A stretch of DNA of 63,706 bases from Actinacidiphila alni (GCF_900112845.1 NZ_FONG01000033.1:1-63706); one strand, 5' to 3'; positions 44,847-53,600 are shown, counted from the stretch's first letter. Notes: generated by a model not told the origin, from the sequence alone. Numbers and translations: made by a program.

Positions 44847-47087
44847 TTGGCCAGGAAGATCGGCAGCCGCTACACCGCCCACCAGGTGCTCGGGCGGGGA
44901 TCCGCGGGCACCGTGTGGCTCGGCGAGGGGCCCGACGGCCCGGTCGCCATCAAGCTGCTGCGCGAGGATCTCGCCTCCGACCAGGATCTGGTGGGCCGCT
45001 TCGTCCAGGAGCGCACCGCGCTCCTCTCGCTCGACCACCCGCACATCGTGGGCATCCGCGACCTGGTCGTGGACGGCTCCGACCTCGCCCTGGTGATGGA
45101 TCTGGTGCGCGGCACCGATCTGCGCTCCCGGCTCGAACGCGAACGGCGGCTGGTCCCCGAGGCGGCCGTCGCCATCGCCGCGGACGTCGCCGACGGCCTG
45201 GCCGCCGCGCACGCCGCGGGCGTCGTGCACCGCGACGTCAAGCCGGAGAACGTCCTGCTGGACTCCGCCGTCGCCACCGGCCCCGGCGGCGCCCCGCCCG
45301 CGCTGCTCACCGACTTCGGCATCGCCCGGCTGGTCGACACCCCGCGCCGCACCCGCGCCACCCGGATCATCGGCACCCCCGACTACCTGGCGCCCGAGAT
45401 CATCGAGGGCCTGCCGCCGCGCGCCTCCGTCGACATCTACGCGCTGGCCACGGTGCTCTACGAACTCCTCGCCGGATTCACACCGTTCGGCGGCGGCCAC
45501 CCCGGCGCGGTCCTGCGCCGCCACGTCACCGAGACCGTCGCGCCGCTGCCCGAACTGCCCGAACCCCTGTGGCAGATCCTCGCCGCGTGCCTGGCCAAGG
45601 CGCCCGCCTCCCGGCTGACCGCGGGCGAACTGGCCGGCCGGCTGCGCGACCTGCTGCCCGGTCTCGCGGGCCTGCCCGCCCTCGACATCGCCGCCCCCGG
45701 CGCCGACGACGGCCCCGCCGAGGACCCGGACGGCTACGACGACGGCTTCGCGGACCTGCCGCCGCTCGCTGCCGAGCCGGGCGCCGGATCGGCCGGCCGC
45801 CCGCGCGGCGCCGTCCCGCTGGTCCGCGGCACCGCCCCGGACTCCAGCCGCGACACCCACACCAGCATCAAGCTGCCGACCGCCGAGGAACTGGCCGGCT
45901 TCGGCGCCGCCTCCCGCGCAGGGAAGGCCGGCGCCAGGACGGGCAAGGGCACCCGCGCCTCCGACCCCGGCCGCCCGGCCAGCCCCCGGCACCGCGCCGT
46001 CTCCGACGCCGTACGGCAGCGCCGGATCAAGGTCGCCGCCGCGGCGGCCGCCGCCCTGGCCGTCGCCGGCATCGGCGGCTGGGGCATCGCCGCCGCGGGC
46101 TCCGGCTCCGACCACGGCTCCGGCGGCGCCTCCCGCGACGACGTGCCGCCCACCCCGACGCCGACCGCCACCCGTACCACCCCGACCGCCCCCACCGCGG
46201 GCGCCGCCTCCCCGCAGGGCCGCACCGGCGCGGCCGTCACGCTCCCCCAGTGGTCGTCGTTCACCGACGCCCCGGCCGCCGGGGTCAAGTTGCTCGGCGG
46301 CCCCCGCGCGCTGACCATGAACGGCGCCACGTACGTCTTCGCCCGCGGCGCCGACAAGAACGTCTGGTACGTGGTCCGGGACGGCTCCGGCTACGGCCCG
46401 TGGCACCGGCTCACCGGAATAAGCGTCGCCGACGACCCGGCGGTGGCCTCCGCGCACGCCGGGCGGATCGAGCTGTTCGGCCTCGGCACCGACGGACTGC
46501 TCTACCGCCGCACCCTGTCCGACGGCTACTGGAACGCCTGGTCGCAGGTGGACGAGCGGACCCGCTTCGACGCGGCGCCGGCCGCCGCGTCCTCCGAGCC
46601 CGGCCGGATCGACCTGGTCGGGCGGGTCGGCGGCGACCTGGTGACCGCCTCCCTGGTCGGCGACCGCTGGAACGCCTGGGCGCTGGTGCCGACCGCCGGC
46701 CGGATCACCGCCGCCCCCGCGCTGATCTCCCGGGCACGCGGCACCCTGGACGCCTTCGTGGTCCGCAAGGCCGACGGCGCGGTGCTGCGGCTGCCGTACT
46801 CCGGCGGCGCCTGGCGGCCGGTCGTGGTGATCAAGGGCCTGGACAGCACCGCCCGCCCCGACGCGGTGGCCGCCTCGGGCCGGCTGTTCGCCTTCGCGCC
46901 CGGTACGCAGGCCGCCGCCCCGCTGGACGGCGACTGGACCGTCGCCGCCCTCAGCGCCGCCCTCAGCGGGCCCTCCCACGTGCCCGCCGACGCCGCCGTC
47001 GGCACCGTCGCCTCCTCCGACCACACCCTGGAGCTGTACTCCCGCACGGCGACCGGCACCCTCACCCGTACCACCGCCCACATCTGA
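44847..47087 (+). CDS. pkaB: Ser/Thr protein kinase PkaB-type with extracytoplasmic beta-propeller-like domain
   Basis: This 746-residue kinase starts at a TTG (MARKIGSRYTAHQVLGRGSA); GGAG lies six bases before and no ATG fits. The kinase domain (about 1-270) has GRGSAGTVWLG, VAIKLLREDL, HRDVKPENVLL and DFGIARL. A linker leads to one TM segment (about 396-418) and a Thr/Pro-rich stalk, then a domain of about 265 residues with repeated W/Y-rich blades (NVWYVVRDGSGYGPWHRLTG, GLLYRRTLSDGYWNAWSQV, VTASLVGDRWNAWALV, VLRLPYSGGAWRPVVVI). That repeat pattern resembles PLL/tectonin-like propellers, a possible ligand sensor outside the cell. I recall the S. coelicolor PkaB as considerably shorter, so the outer domain looks like an added module. 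Confidence 0.9.
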   Translation: MARKIGSRYTAHQVLGRGSAGTVWLGEGPDGPVAIKLLREDLASDQDLVGRFVQERTALLSLDHPHIVGIRDLVVDGSDLALVMDLVRGTDLRSRLERERRLVPEAAVAIAADVADGLAAAHAAGVVHRDVKPENVLLDSAVATGPGGAPPALLTDFGIARLVDTPRRTRATRIIGTPDYLAPEIIEGLPPRASVDIYALATVLYELLAGFTPFGGGHPGAVLRRHVTETVAPLPELPEPLWQILAACLAKAPASRLTAGELAGRLRDLLPGLAGLPALDIAAPGADDGPAEDPDGYDDGFADLPPLAAEPGAGSAGRPRGAVPLVRGTAPDSSRDTHTSIKLPTAEELAGFGAASRAGKAGARTGKGTRASDPGRPASPRHRAVSDAVRQRRIKVAAAAAAALAVAGIGGWGIAAAGSGSDHGSGGASRDDVPPTPTPTATRTTPTAPTAGAASPQGRTGAAVTLPQWSSFTDAPAAGVKLLGGPRALTMNGATYVFARGADKNVWYVVRDGSGYGPWHRLTGISVADDPAVASAHAGRIELFGLGTDGLLYRRTLSDGYWNAWSQVDERTRFDAAPAAASSEPGRIDLVGRVGGDLVTASLVGDRWNAWALVPTAGRITAAPALISRARGTLDAFVVRKADGAVLRLPYSGGAWRPVVVIKGLDSTARPDAVAASGRLFAFAPGTQAAAPLDGDWTVAALSAALSGPSHVPADAAVGTVASSDHTLELYSRTATGTLTRTTAHI

Positions 47088-47185
47088 CCCGTCCCGTGTC
47101 CCGGGTCACGCGCCCGGCGCCGGGCCGGCGGCCCGGTTGTCCACAGCCCGGCTCCCGGCCGGGCCGGGACCGCCCGACCAGCCGG

Positions 47186-47191
47186 TAGTCT
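47186..47191 (+). promoter_or_regulatory. -10-like TAGTCT, leaderless start of prfB
   Basis: TAGTCT ends six bases before the GTG at 47198, so transcription should start at or within a base of the start codon. No Shine-Dalgarno is present apart from the TGGGGA within this gap. Confidence 0.5.
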
Positions 47192-47197
47192 GGGGAC

Positions 47198-48316
47198 GTG
47201 GCGATCGTCGATGTTTCCGAAGAGCTGAAGTCCCTGTCCTCGACCATGGGGTCGATCGAAGCCGTCCTCGACCTGGACCGGATGCGGGCCGACATCGCCG
47301 CGCTGGAGGAGCAGGCCGCCGTGCCGTCCCTGTGGGACGACCCGGAGAGCGCGCAGAAGATCACCAGCCGGCTGTCGCACCTCCAGGCGGAGCTGCGCAA
47401 GGCCGAGGGGCTGCGCGGCCGGATCGACGACCTGTCGGTGCTGTTCGAGCTGGCCGAGGACGAGGGCGACGCCGACGCGCGGGCCGAGGCCGAGGCCGAG
47501 CTGGAGTCGGTGCGCAAGGCGCTGGACGAGATGGAGGTCCGCACCCTGCTGTCCGGCGAGTACGACGCCCGCGAGGCGCTGGTCAACATCCGCGCCGAGG
47601 CGGGCGGGGTGGACGCCGCCGACTTCGCCGAGCAGCTCCAGCGGATGTATCTGCGCTGGGCCGAGCGGCACGGCTATCCGACGGAGGTCTACGAGACCTC
47701 GTACGCGGAGGAGGCCGGCATCAAGTCGACCACCTTCACCGTCAAGGCGCCGTACGCGTACGGCACCCTCTCCGTCGAGCAGGGCACCCACCGCATGGTG
47801 CGGATCTCGCCCTTCGACAACCAGGGCCGCCGCCAGACGTCCTTCGCGGGCGTCGAGGTGCTGCCGGTTGTGGAGCAGTCCGACCACGTCGAGATCGACG
47901 AGTCGGAGCTGCGGATCGACGTCTACCGGGCCTCGGGCCCCGGCGGCCAGGGCGTCAACACCACCGACTCCGCGGTCCGGATCACCCACATCCCGACCGG
48001 CATCGTCGTCTCCTGCCAGAACGAGCGCTCGCAGATCCAGAACAAGGCGAGTGCCATGAACGTCCTGCAGGCCAAGCTGCTGGAGCGCCGCCGCCAGGAG
48101 GAGCAGGCGCTCATGGACTCGCTCGGCAAGAGCGACGGCGGCAACTCCTGGGGCAACCAGATGCGTTCGTACGTCCTGCACCCGTACCAGATGGTCAAGG
48201 ACCTGCGCACCGACCACGAGGTCGGCAATCCGCAGGGCGTGCTGGACGGCGACATCGACGGCTTCATCGAGGCGGGCATCCGCTGGCGCAAGTCCCGCGA
48301 AAAGGGCGACGAGTAA
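47198..48316 (+). CDS. prfB: Peptide chain release factor 2
   Basis: RF2 recognises UAA and UGA stop codons and triggers release of the nascent chain. The 372-residue protein has the codon-recognition motif in VRISPFDNQ (SPF) and the GGQ loop in GPGGQGVNTTDSAVRI (near 247-250), which reaches the peptidyl-transferase centre. The reading frame runs unbroken from the GTG at 47198, so the programmed +1 frameshift that autoregulates prfB in many bacteria is absent, as expected for high-GC actinobacteria. The gene appears to be transcribed leaderless from its own promoter and sits downstream of the second kinase, as in other Streptomyces. Confidence 0.97.
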   Translation: MAIVDVSEELKSLSSTMGSIEAVLDLDRMRADIAALEEQAAVPSLWDDPESAQKITSRLSHLQAELRKAEGLRGRIDDLSVLFELAEDEGDADARAEAEAELESVRKALDEMEVRTLLSGEYDAREALVNIRAEAGGVDAADFAEQLQRMYLRWAERHGYPTEVYETSYAEEAGIKSTTFTVKAPYAYGTLSVEQGTHRMVRISPFDNQGRRQTSFAGVEVLPVVEQSDHVEIDESELRIDVYRASGPGGQGVNTTDSAVRITHIPTGIVVSCQNERSQIQNKASAMNVLQAKLLERRRQEEQALMDSLGKSDGGNSWGNQMRSYVLHPYQMVKDLRTDHEVGNPQGVLDGDIDGFIEAGIRWRKSREKGDE

Positions 48317-48421
48317 AGACCGTTCGGCGGCGCCGGGGTCCGGTCGGCCCCGACGTGTCACAGACGTGTGCTGAACTGCCCGGCAAGACGGGGCAGTTGG
48401 GGTATTTCGCGCGTAATGACC

Positions 48422-48450
48422 TTGACGCTCCCGGTGAATGCCACAAGGGT
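48422..48450 (+). promoter_or_regulatory. Putative vegetative-type promoter before the LAETG protein
   Basis: TTGACG (48422-48427) and AAGGGT (48445-48450) are 17 bases apart, about 110 bases upstream of the start at 48563. This is a reasonable -35/-10 pair, read by eye. Confidence 0.4.
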
Positions 48451-48562
48451 GATGTCCGGCATGCGCGCGAACGCGGCGTGACGCACCATTCCGTGTGACG
48501 ACGGAATCGCGGGGGTCGTGGGGTCGCGTGCCCGGAGCCGACGTCGACCGGGGGTACGGGAA

Positions 48563-49210
48563 ATGACCAAGCAGAGCACACGTGTACGCGTCACGCGCGC
48601 GGCGGCGATCGCGGTGATCGCGGCGGGCGCGTCCATGACGGTGGCGGGCGTCGCGCAGGCGGCGAGCGACGCTCGGACCCCGTCGGCCCAGGCCGTGGTG
48701 GACCCGACCACGGGCACACCTACCGACGACGAGACCACGCCGACCGACGACCCGACGACTCCCACGGATGAGCCGACGACGCCGACGGACGAGCCCACGA
48801 CCCCCACCGACGAGCCGACCACGCCGACGGACGAGCCCACGACTCCCACCGACGAGCCGACCACGCCGACCGGCGAACCCACCACACCGCCGCCCACCAC
48901 CGGCAATTCGATCGCGGGTGTCACCGGCGGCAATGACGACGGCGGCGCGACCGGTACGCCGACCGCCTCGGTCAGCCCGAGCGCGACCGGCAACGGCAAC
49001 ACCTGCACCCTGACCGGGGACAGCGTGGACTGCGGCAACAACAACACGGGTACCGACAGCACTCAGCAGGTGCCGCAGGGGCAGACCACCCAGCAGCTCG
49101 CCGAGACCGGCTCGGACGGCACCGCGTATCTGCTGATCGGCTCCGCGACCCTCGTCGCGGGCGGTATCGGATTCACCATGGCGCCGCGGCTGCGCGAGCG
49201 CCGCAGGTAA
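48563..49210 (+). CDS. Sortase-anchored Thr/Pro-rich surface protein (LAETG)
   Basis: This 215-residue protein has a signal peptide (about 1-36, ending in VAGVAQAAS), a stalk of tandem TPTDEPTT repeats (about residues 50-105), a Gly/Thr/Ser-rich region with a Cys pair (NTCTLTGDSVDCGNN), and a C-terminal cell-wall sorting signal: LAETG near residue 179, a hydrophobic segment (YLLIGSATLVAGGIGF) and the basic tail RLRERRR. LAxTG is the substrate form of Streptomyces class E sortases. The ATG at 48563 follows GGGGGTACGGG. The mature protein would be a small wall-bound stalk with one disulfide. Its role is unknown. Confidence 0.88.
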   Translation: MTKQSTRVRVTRAAAIAVIAAGASMTVAGVAQAASDARTPSAQAVVDPTTGTPTDDETTPTDDPTTPTDEPTTPTDEPTTPTDEPTTPTDEPTTPTDEPTTPTGEPTTPPPTTGNSIAGVTGGNDDGGATGTPTASVSPSATGNGNTCTLTGDSVDCGNNNTGTDSTQQVPQGQTTQQLAETGSDGTAYLLIGSATLVAGGIGFTMAPRLRERRR

Positions 49211-49398
49211 GCCGGAGGCAAGGGGTAACCGGAAGGCCGGCGGATCGCGGGCGATCCCACCGCGAATACGCGGGCCGCGGGCAAACCCACCGCGGCCGAA
49301 TGTGACGTAAATCTCAGTCGGACGTATGTCCCGGCCGGCCGGAAGGCCGTCCGGGGCGCCGGGTACGGGACCGGGCGCCGAGGCGGCGCGCGTACGGA

Positions 49399-49590
49399 TC
49401 AGGCGGTCGCGTGCTCCACGACGAGCACCACCGCGAGCAGCGCCACGAGCAGGGCTATCAGCGCCGCGGGGGAGACGTTCGACCAGGGATTCTCCCGCTC
49501 CAGGCGGGCACGGTTCGCCCGGCAGACGGGGCACCGCCCCTCACTCACCGGTCCCGCGCAGTTGGCGCACACCAGCCGGTCGCATGTCAT
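49399..49590 (-). CDS. Small zinc-ribbon membrane protein
   Basis: This 63-residue protein has four cysteines in two pairs (CDRLVCANCAGPVSEGRCPVC) that fit a zinc ribbon, a basic helix (RANRARLERENPW), and one C-terminal TM segment (AALIALLVALLAVVLVV). Its size and position before ftsE match a small conserved Streptomyces gene as I recall. The coding strand has GAGGAG about 6 bases before the start. The function is unknown; the ribbon would face the cytosol. Confidence 0.8.
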   Translation of the reverse strand: MTCDRLVCANCAGPVSEGRCPVCRANRARLERENPWSNVSPAALIALLVALLAVVLVVEHATA

Positions 49591-49631
49591 GCGATCTCCT
49601 CCTCGTCCGGTGAACGTCCCGGGGGAGCGAA

Positions 49632-49663
49632 GTGTTCCTCAGTTCCTCTGGGTGTTCCTCAGT
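49632..49663. promoter_or_regulatory. 12-bp direct repeat upstream of the zinc-ribbon gene, and ftsE leader region
   Basis: GTGTTCCTCAGT occurs at 49632-49643 and 49652-49663, exactly 20 bases (two helical turns) apart, with a third GTTCCTC at 49642-49648. They lie 42-73 bases before the minus-strand zinc-ribbon gene. The rest of this 305-base gap holds no gene; a TAGTGT at 49843-49848 may be the -10 of ftsE. Confidence 0.45.
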
Positions 49664-49895
49664 CCACTGTGCCAGCTTCCGCGCGATTCGGCGCGGCCCC
49701 GCGGACGCCGCGGGCGCACCGGCCGGCACCAGTCGGCACCGCTCCGGTACGTAAGGGGCCAATGACGGAATTGTCCGTGTGTGCCCCTGTGGGCAAGCCC
49801 ACCAACCCTCACCGGCGACTGCGCACCGCTCGCCGGTTCGCGTAGTGTCGCCCCCACATTCCCTGTCCACCCGTCCCCGCAACCCTGGTGCGAAC

Positions 49896-50585
49896 GTGAT
49901 CCGATTCGACAGCGTCACCAAGACCTACCCCAAGCAGAACCGTCCTGCACTTCGGGACGTCTCGCTGGAGATCGAGAAGGGGGAGTTCGTCTTCCTGGTG
50001 GGCTCGTCCGGCTCAGGAAAGTCGACCTTCCTGCGGTTGATCCTGCGCGAGGAGCGTACGGACACGGGTGTGGTGCACGTGCTCGGCAAGGACCTCAACC
50101 GGCTGTCGAACTGGAAGGTGCCGCAGATGCGGCGCCAGCTCGGCACCGTCTTCCAGGACTTCCGGCTGCTGCCCAACAAGACGGTCGCGGAGAATGTGGC
50201 GTTCGCGCTCGAAGTGATCGGCAAGGCCCGCGGCACGATCCGCAAGACCGTGCCCGAGGTCCTCGACCTGGTCGGCCTGGCCGGCAAGGAGGACCGGATG
50301 CCGGGCGAACTCTCCGGTGGTGAGCAGCAGCGCGTCGCCATCGCCCGGGCGTTCGTCAACCGGCCCATGCTGCTGATCGCGGACGAGCCGACCGGAAACC
50401 TCGACCCGCAGACCTCCGTCGGCATCATGCGGCTGCTGGACCGGATCAACCGGACCGGCACCACCGTGGTGATGGCGACCCACGACCAGAACATCGTCGA
50501 CCAGATGCGCAAGCGCGTCATCGAGTTGGAGAAGGGGCGGCTGGTGCGCGACCAGTCGCGCGGTGTCTACGGCTACCAGCACTGA
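49896..50585 (+). CDS. ftsE: Cell division ATP-binding protein FtsE
   Basis: FtsE is the ATPase of the FtsEX complex, which controls cell-wall hydrolases at the division septum rather than importing a substrate. The 229-residue protein has Walker A GSSGSGKST (36-44), the Q-loop (GTVFQDFRLLPNKT), the ABC signature LSGGEQQR and Walker B LLIADEPTGNLD. The GTG at 49896 begins the canonical MIRFDSVTKTYP; in-frame sequence further upstream is not homologous. ftsX follows 45 bases later, in one operon. Confidence 0.96.
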   Translation: MIRFDSVTKTYPKQNRPALRDVSLEIEKGEFVFLVGSSGSGKSTFLRLILREERTDTGVVHVLGKDLNRLSNWKVPQMRRQLGTVFQDFRLLPNKTVAENVAFALEVIGKARGTIRKTVPEVLDLVGLAGKEDRMPGELSGGEQQRVAIARAFVNRPMLLIADEPTGNLDPQTSVGIMRLLDRINRTGTTVVMATHDQNIVDQMRKRVIELEKGRLVRDQSRGVYGYQH

Positions 50586-50630
50586 ACCACGCCGTAGCCC
50601 ACCACCTCCTCGAAAGGACAACCAGACACC

Positions 50631-51548
50631 ATGCGCGCCCAGTTCGTCCTGTCGGAGATCGGCGTAGGACTCCGCCGCAACCTCACCATGACCTTCGCGG
50701 TCGTCATCTCCGTCGCGCTCTCGCTCGCCCTCGCCGGTGGCGCCCTGCTGGCCAACAAGCAGGTCGACTCGATGAAGGGCTACTGGTACGACAAGGTCCA
50801 GGTCACCATCTACATGTGCAACAAGGGCGACGCCAAGAGCACGCCCAGTTGCGCCAAGGGTGCGGTCACCGACGACCAGAAGGCCCAGATCAAGACCGAC
50901 CTCGAAAAGCTGCCGATCGTCGAGAAGGTCTACTACGAGGACGCCGAGCAGGCGTACAAGCACTACCAGGAGCAGTTCAAGAGCAGCCCGCTGGCCTCCA
51001 CGATCACCCCGGACCAGATGCAGGAGAACTACCGGGTCAAGCTCAAGGACCCGACGAAGTTCACCGTCGTCGCCAGCGCCTTCCAGGGCCGGCCCGGTGT
51101 GCAGTCGGTCGAGGACCAGCGCGCGGTGCTGAAGAACCTCTTCTCCCTGCTGAACGGCATGACACTGGCCGCGTACGTGGTGCTGGCCTTCATGCTCACT
51201 GTCGCCATGCTGCTGATCGTCAACACCGTGCGCGTCTCGGCCTTCAGCCGCCGCCGCGAGACCGGCATCATGCGGCTGGTCGGCGCGTCCAGCTTCTACA
51301 TCCAGATGCCGTTCATCATGGAGGCCGCCTTCGCCGGCCTGGTCGGCGCGGGACTCGCCTGCGGCATGCTGCTGGGCGGCCGGTACTTCATGATCGACTC
51401 CGGTCTGAAGCTCCAGGAGAAGATCCCGCTGGTCTCCTTCCTGGGCTGGGACTCGGTGGTCGCGGTGCTGCCGCTGGTGCTGCTGATCGGCATCGTCATG
51501 CCGTCGATCGCGGCCTTCATCGCGCTGCGCCGCTATCTGAAGGTCTGA
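50631..51548 (+). CDS. ftsX: Cell division membrane protein FtsX
   Basis: FtsX is the membrane partner of FtsE. The 305-residue protein has four TM segments: one near the N-terminus (MTFAVVISVALSLALAGGALL), an extracellular domain of about 135 residues with two cysteines (YMCNKGDAKSTPSC) that can form a disulfide, then three C-terminal TMs. The conserved cytoplasmic FSRRRETGIMRLVGAS and C-terminal ALRRYLKV are present. The outer domain recruits a peptidoglycan hydrolase in other bacteria. CGAAAGGACAACC just upstream provides the ribosome site. Confidence 0.96.
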   Translation: MRAQFVLSEIGVGLRRNLTMTFAVVISVALSLALAGGALLANKQVDSMKGYWYDKVQVTIYMCNKGDAKSTPSCAKGAVTDDQKAQIKTDLEKLPIVEKVYYEDAEQAYKHYQEQFKSSPLASTITPDQMQENYRVKLKDPTKFTVVASAFQGRPGVQSVEDQRAVLKNLFSLLNGMTLAAYVVLAFMLTVAMLLIVNTVRVSAFSRRRETGIMRLVGASSFYIQMPFIMEAAFAGLVGAGLACGMLLGGRYFMIDSGLKLQEKIPLVSFLGWDSVVAVLPLVLLIGIVMPSIAAFIALRRYLKV

Positions 51549-51636
51549 CGGCACGGGCGGGGGAGAGCTCCGCCAAGTTGCGGATCATGGCCGGCCGAGG
51601 TAGCGGCAACAAACCGTATGTCGCCCGTTTGTGTCC

Positions 51637-51642
51637 TAGACT
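51637..51642 (+). promoter_or_regulatory. -10-like TAGACT, leaderless start of the S41 protease
   Basis: TAGACT ends seven bases before the ATG at 51650, and the gap (TCCGGCC) has no ribosome site, fitting a leaderless transcript. It may allow separate expression from ftsEX. Confidence 0.5.
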
Positions 51643-51649
51643 TCCGGCC

Positions 51650-52939
51650 ATGTCCGGCCCGCCGCTCTTCGGGACGCCCCGCCGCTTGCGCCGCGGGGCC
51701 ACCCTGACTTTGGTGTTCGGCACCCTGCTGGCCACCGGGGCGGCGGCCGGCGGCCTGACCGCGCCCGACGCGCGGGCCTCCCGCAACACCACCGGCACCC
51801 GGATCGCCGCCGCGCCCGTCGTGGACGGCCGGCAGAGCGACGGCAAGGCGCTCGCCCCCGCCACCACCGGAGCGCCCTCACCGGCCGCCTCCCACGCCGC
51901 CGATTCCCACTCCGGATCGCGGACCGAGCCCGACGGCGCCAACGGCGACCACGTCGACACCGGCCGCATCGCCGAGGAGATCCAGGACGGCAAGGTCGGC
52001 CCGCAGGCCGCGGCCCGGCTCGTCAGCCGCAGCGGCGACCGCTGGTCGTCCTTCTACACCGCCCGCGAGTACGCGGGCCTCCAGCAGGCGCTCGACGGCA
52101 AGTACGTCGGCGTCGGTCTGTCCGTGCGCCGCGTCGACGGCGGCCGGATCCAGATCGCCCGGGTCCAGCCGGGCAGCCCCGCCGCGCTGGCCGGTCTGCG
52201 CGACGGCGACCTGCTCGGCACCATCGGACCGGTCAAGGTCACCGGCCTCGCCGTCACCGAGGTCGTCGCGGACCTGCGCGGCGACAACGTACCGGGCAGC
52301 GCCGTACGGCTCGGTGTGCAGCGTGCGCAGCGCAGTTGGGCGGTCACGGTGCGTCGCGCCACGCTCGACACCGAGTCGGTCACCGTCACCGCGTCCGCCG
52401 ACGGGCCCACCGTCATCGCCGTCGACGCCTTCACCGAGGGCGTCGGCGACCAGGTGCGGGACGCGGTCCGCGACGCGCGGCACGGCGTCCTCCTCGACCT
52501 GCGCGGCAATTCCGGCGGCCTGGTCACCGAGGCCGTCGCCGTCGCGTCGGTCTTCCTCGACGGCGGCCTCGTCGCCACGTACGACGTGCACGGCGAGCAG
52601 CGCGCCCTCTACGCGGCGGACGGCGGCGACACCACCGTCCCGCTGGTCATCCTGGTCGACGGCGGCACGATGAGCGCCGCGGAGATGCTCACCGGCGCCC
52701 TCCAGGACCGCGGCCGCGCCCTGGTCATGGGCTCGCGCACCTTCGGCAAGGGCTCCGTCCAGATGCCCAGCGCCCTGCCCGACGGCTCGGTCGCCGAGCT
52801 GACCGTCGGCCACTACCGGCTGCCCGACGGCCGCGGTGTCGACGGCCGCGGCATCGACCCGGACGTCGCCGTCCCCGCGGGCCAGGACCCGCTCGCCGAG
52901 AGCCACGAGGTATTCGCTGGCCTCGGACCCCCCACCTAG
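51650..52939 (+). CDS. S41 C-terminal processing peptidase
   Basis: This 429-residue exported serine protease belongs to the CtpA/Tsp family. It has a signal or anchor segment (ATLTLVFGTLLATGAAAGG), a disordered Ser/Asp-rich stretch, a PDZ domain (about 140-225: GKYVGVGLSVRRVDGG, VQPGSPAALAGLRDGDLL), and the protease core with GVLLDLRGNSGGLVTEAV, the nucleophile Ser342 in GGTMSAAEM and the general-base Lys367 in SRTFGKGSVQ, 25 residues apart as usual. It would cut C-termini of envelope proteins. Its position between ftsX and smpB is conserved. The stop codon lies at the edge of a striking inverted repeat. Confidence 0.92.
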   Translation: MSGPPLFGTPRRLRRGATLTLVFGTLLATGAAAGGLTAPDARASRNTTGTRIAAAPVVDGRQSDGKALAPATTGAPSPAASHAADSHSGSRTEPDGANGDHVDTGRIAEEIQDGKVGPQAAARLVSRSGDRWSSFYTAREYAGLQQALDGKYVGVGLSVRRVDGGRIQIARVQPGSPAALAGLRDGDLLGTIGPVKVTGLAVTEVVADLRGDNVPGSAVRLGVQRAQRSWAVTVRRATLDTESVTVTASADGPTVIAVDAFTEGVGDQVRDAVRDARHGVLLDLRGNSGGLVTEAVAVASVFLDGGLVATYDVHGEQRALYAADGGDTTVPLVILVDGGTMSAAEMLTGALQDRGRALVMGSRTFGKGSVQMPSALPDGSVAELTVGHYRLPDGRGVDGRGIDPDVAVPAGQDPLAESHEVFAGLGPPT

Positions 52940-53100
52940 GACCTGCCCGGCGGTCCACAAGCGGCCCCTTCGGCACCTGGCACGCACGCCCGCCGCGTTG
53001 CCGAAATGCCCGAATAGCTCCGTTATGCGGACATCCCGGCGCCTTGCGCTCGCACGCACCAGGCACCGCCTGGACCGCTCGTGGACCGCCGGGCAGGTCC
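52939..53100. repeat. 162-bp element with perfect 20-bp inverted ends
   Basis: GGACCTGCCCGGCGGTCCAC (52939-52958) is the exact reverse complement of 53081-53100. The pairing extends inward over about eight more bases with two mismatches, and weaker complementarity continues beyond (GGCACCTGG against the region of 53058-53074). The left end starts at the last base of the protease stop codon and the right end stops 20 bases before smpB, over its expected -35 region. The interior codes for nothing. It resembles a MITE or a large RNA/DNA hairpin; I see no clear target-site duplication. Confidence 0.75.
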
Positions 53101-53120
53101 AGTGGGACAATGGCCCGGCT

Positions 53121-53600
53121 ATGGCAAAAGAGACGGGTCGCAAACTGATCGCGCAGAACAAGAAGGCGCGGCACGATTACCTCATCCTGGACACCTTCGA
53201 GGCCGGCCTCGTGCTGACCGGCACCGAGGTCAAGTCGCTGCGCCTGGGCCGCGCCTCCCTCGTGGACGGCTTCGCCCAGCTCGACGGCGGCGAGGCGTGG
53301 CTGCACAACGTCCACATCCCCGAGTACACCCAGGGCACCTGGACCAACCACTCCGCCCGCCGCCGCCGCAAGATGCTGCTGCACCGCTCGGAGATCGACA
53401 AGCTGGTGCACAAGACCCAGGAGACCGGTCACACGATCGTCCCGCTCGCCCTGTACTTCAAGGACGGCCGCGCCAAGGTCGAGATCGCCCTGGCCAAGGG
53501 CAAGAAGGAGTACGACAAGCGGCAGACCCTGCGCGAGAAGCAGGACCGCCGCGAGTCGGACCGCGCCATGTCGGCGGCCCGCCGCAGGCAGCGGGCCTGA
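53121..53600 (+). CDS. smpB: SsrA (tmRNA)-binding protein SmpB
   Basis: SmpB carries tmRNA to stalled ribosomes for trans-translation. The 159-residue protein has the OB-fold core (KARHDYLILDTFEAGLVLTG, TEVKSLRLGRASLVDGFAQL, IPEYTQGTWTNHSARRRRK, IVPLALYFKDGRAKVEIALA) and the basic tail KGKKEYDKRQTLREKQDRR. The ATG at 53121 is the first consistent start; GACAAT (53106-53111) could be a -10. The tmRNA gene is normally next to smpB in Streptomyces, but I see no tmRNA signature in the next 10 kb; accessory DNA begins instead just after the terminator. Confidence 0.97.
   Translation: MAKETGRKLIAQNKKARHDYLILDTFEAGLVLTGTEVKSLRLGRASLVDGFAQLDGGEAWLHNVHIPEYTQGTWTNHSARRRRKMLLHRSEIDKLVHKTQETGHTIVPLALYFKDGRAKVEIALAKGKKEYDKRQTLREKQDRRESDRAMSAARRRQRA

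Noticed and set aside
47198..47300. Programmed frameshift in prfB
   Set aside because: The frame is continuous from the GTG start and there is no CTTTGA-type slippery stop, so the gene is an ordinary RF2.
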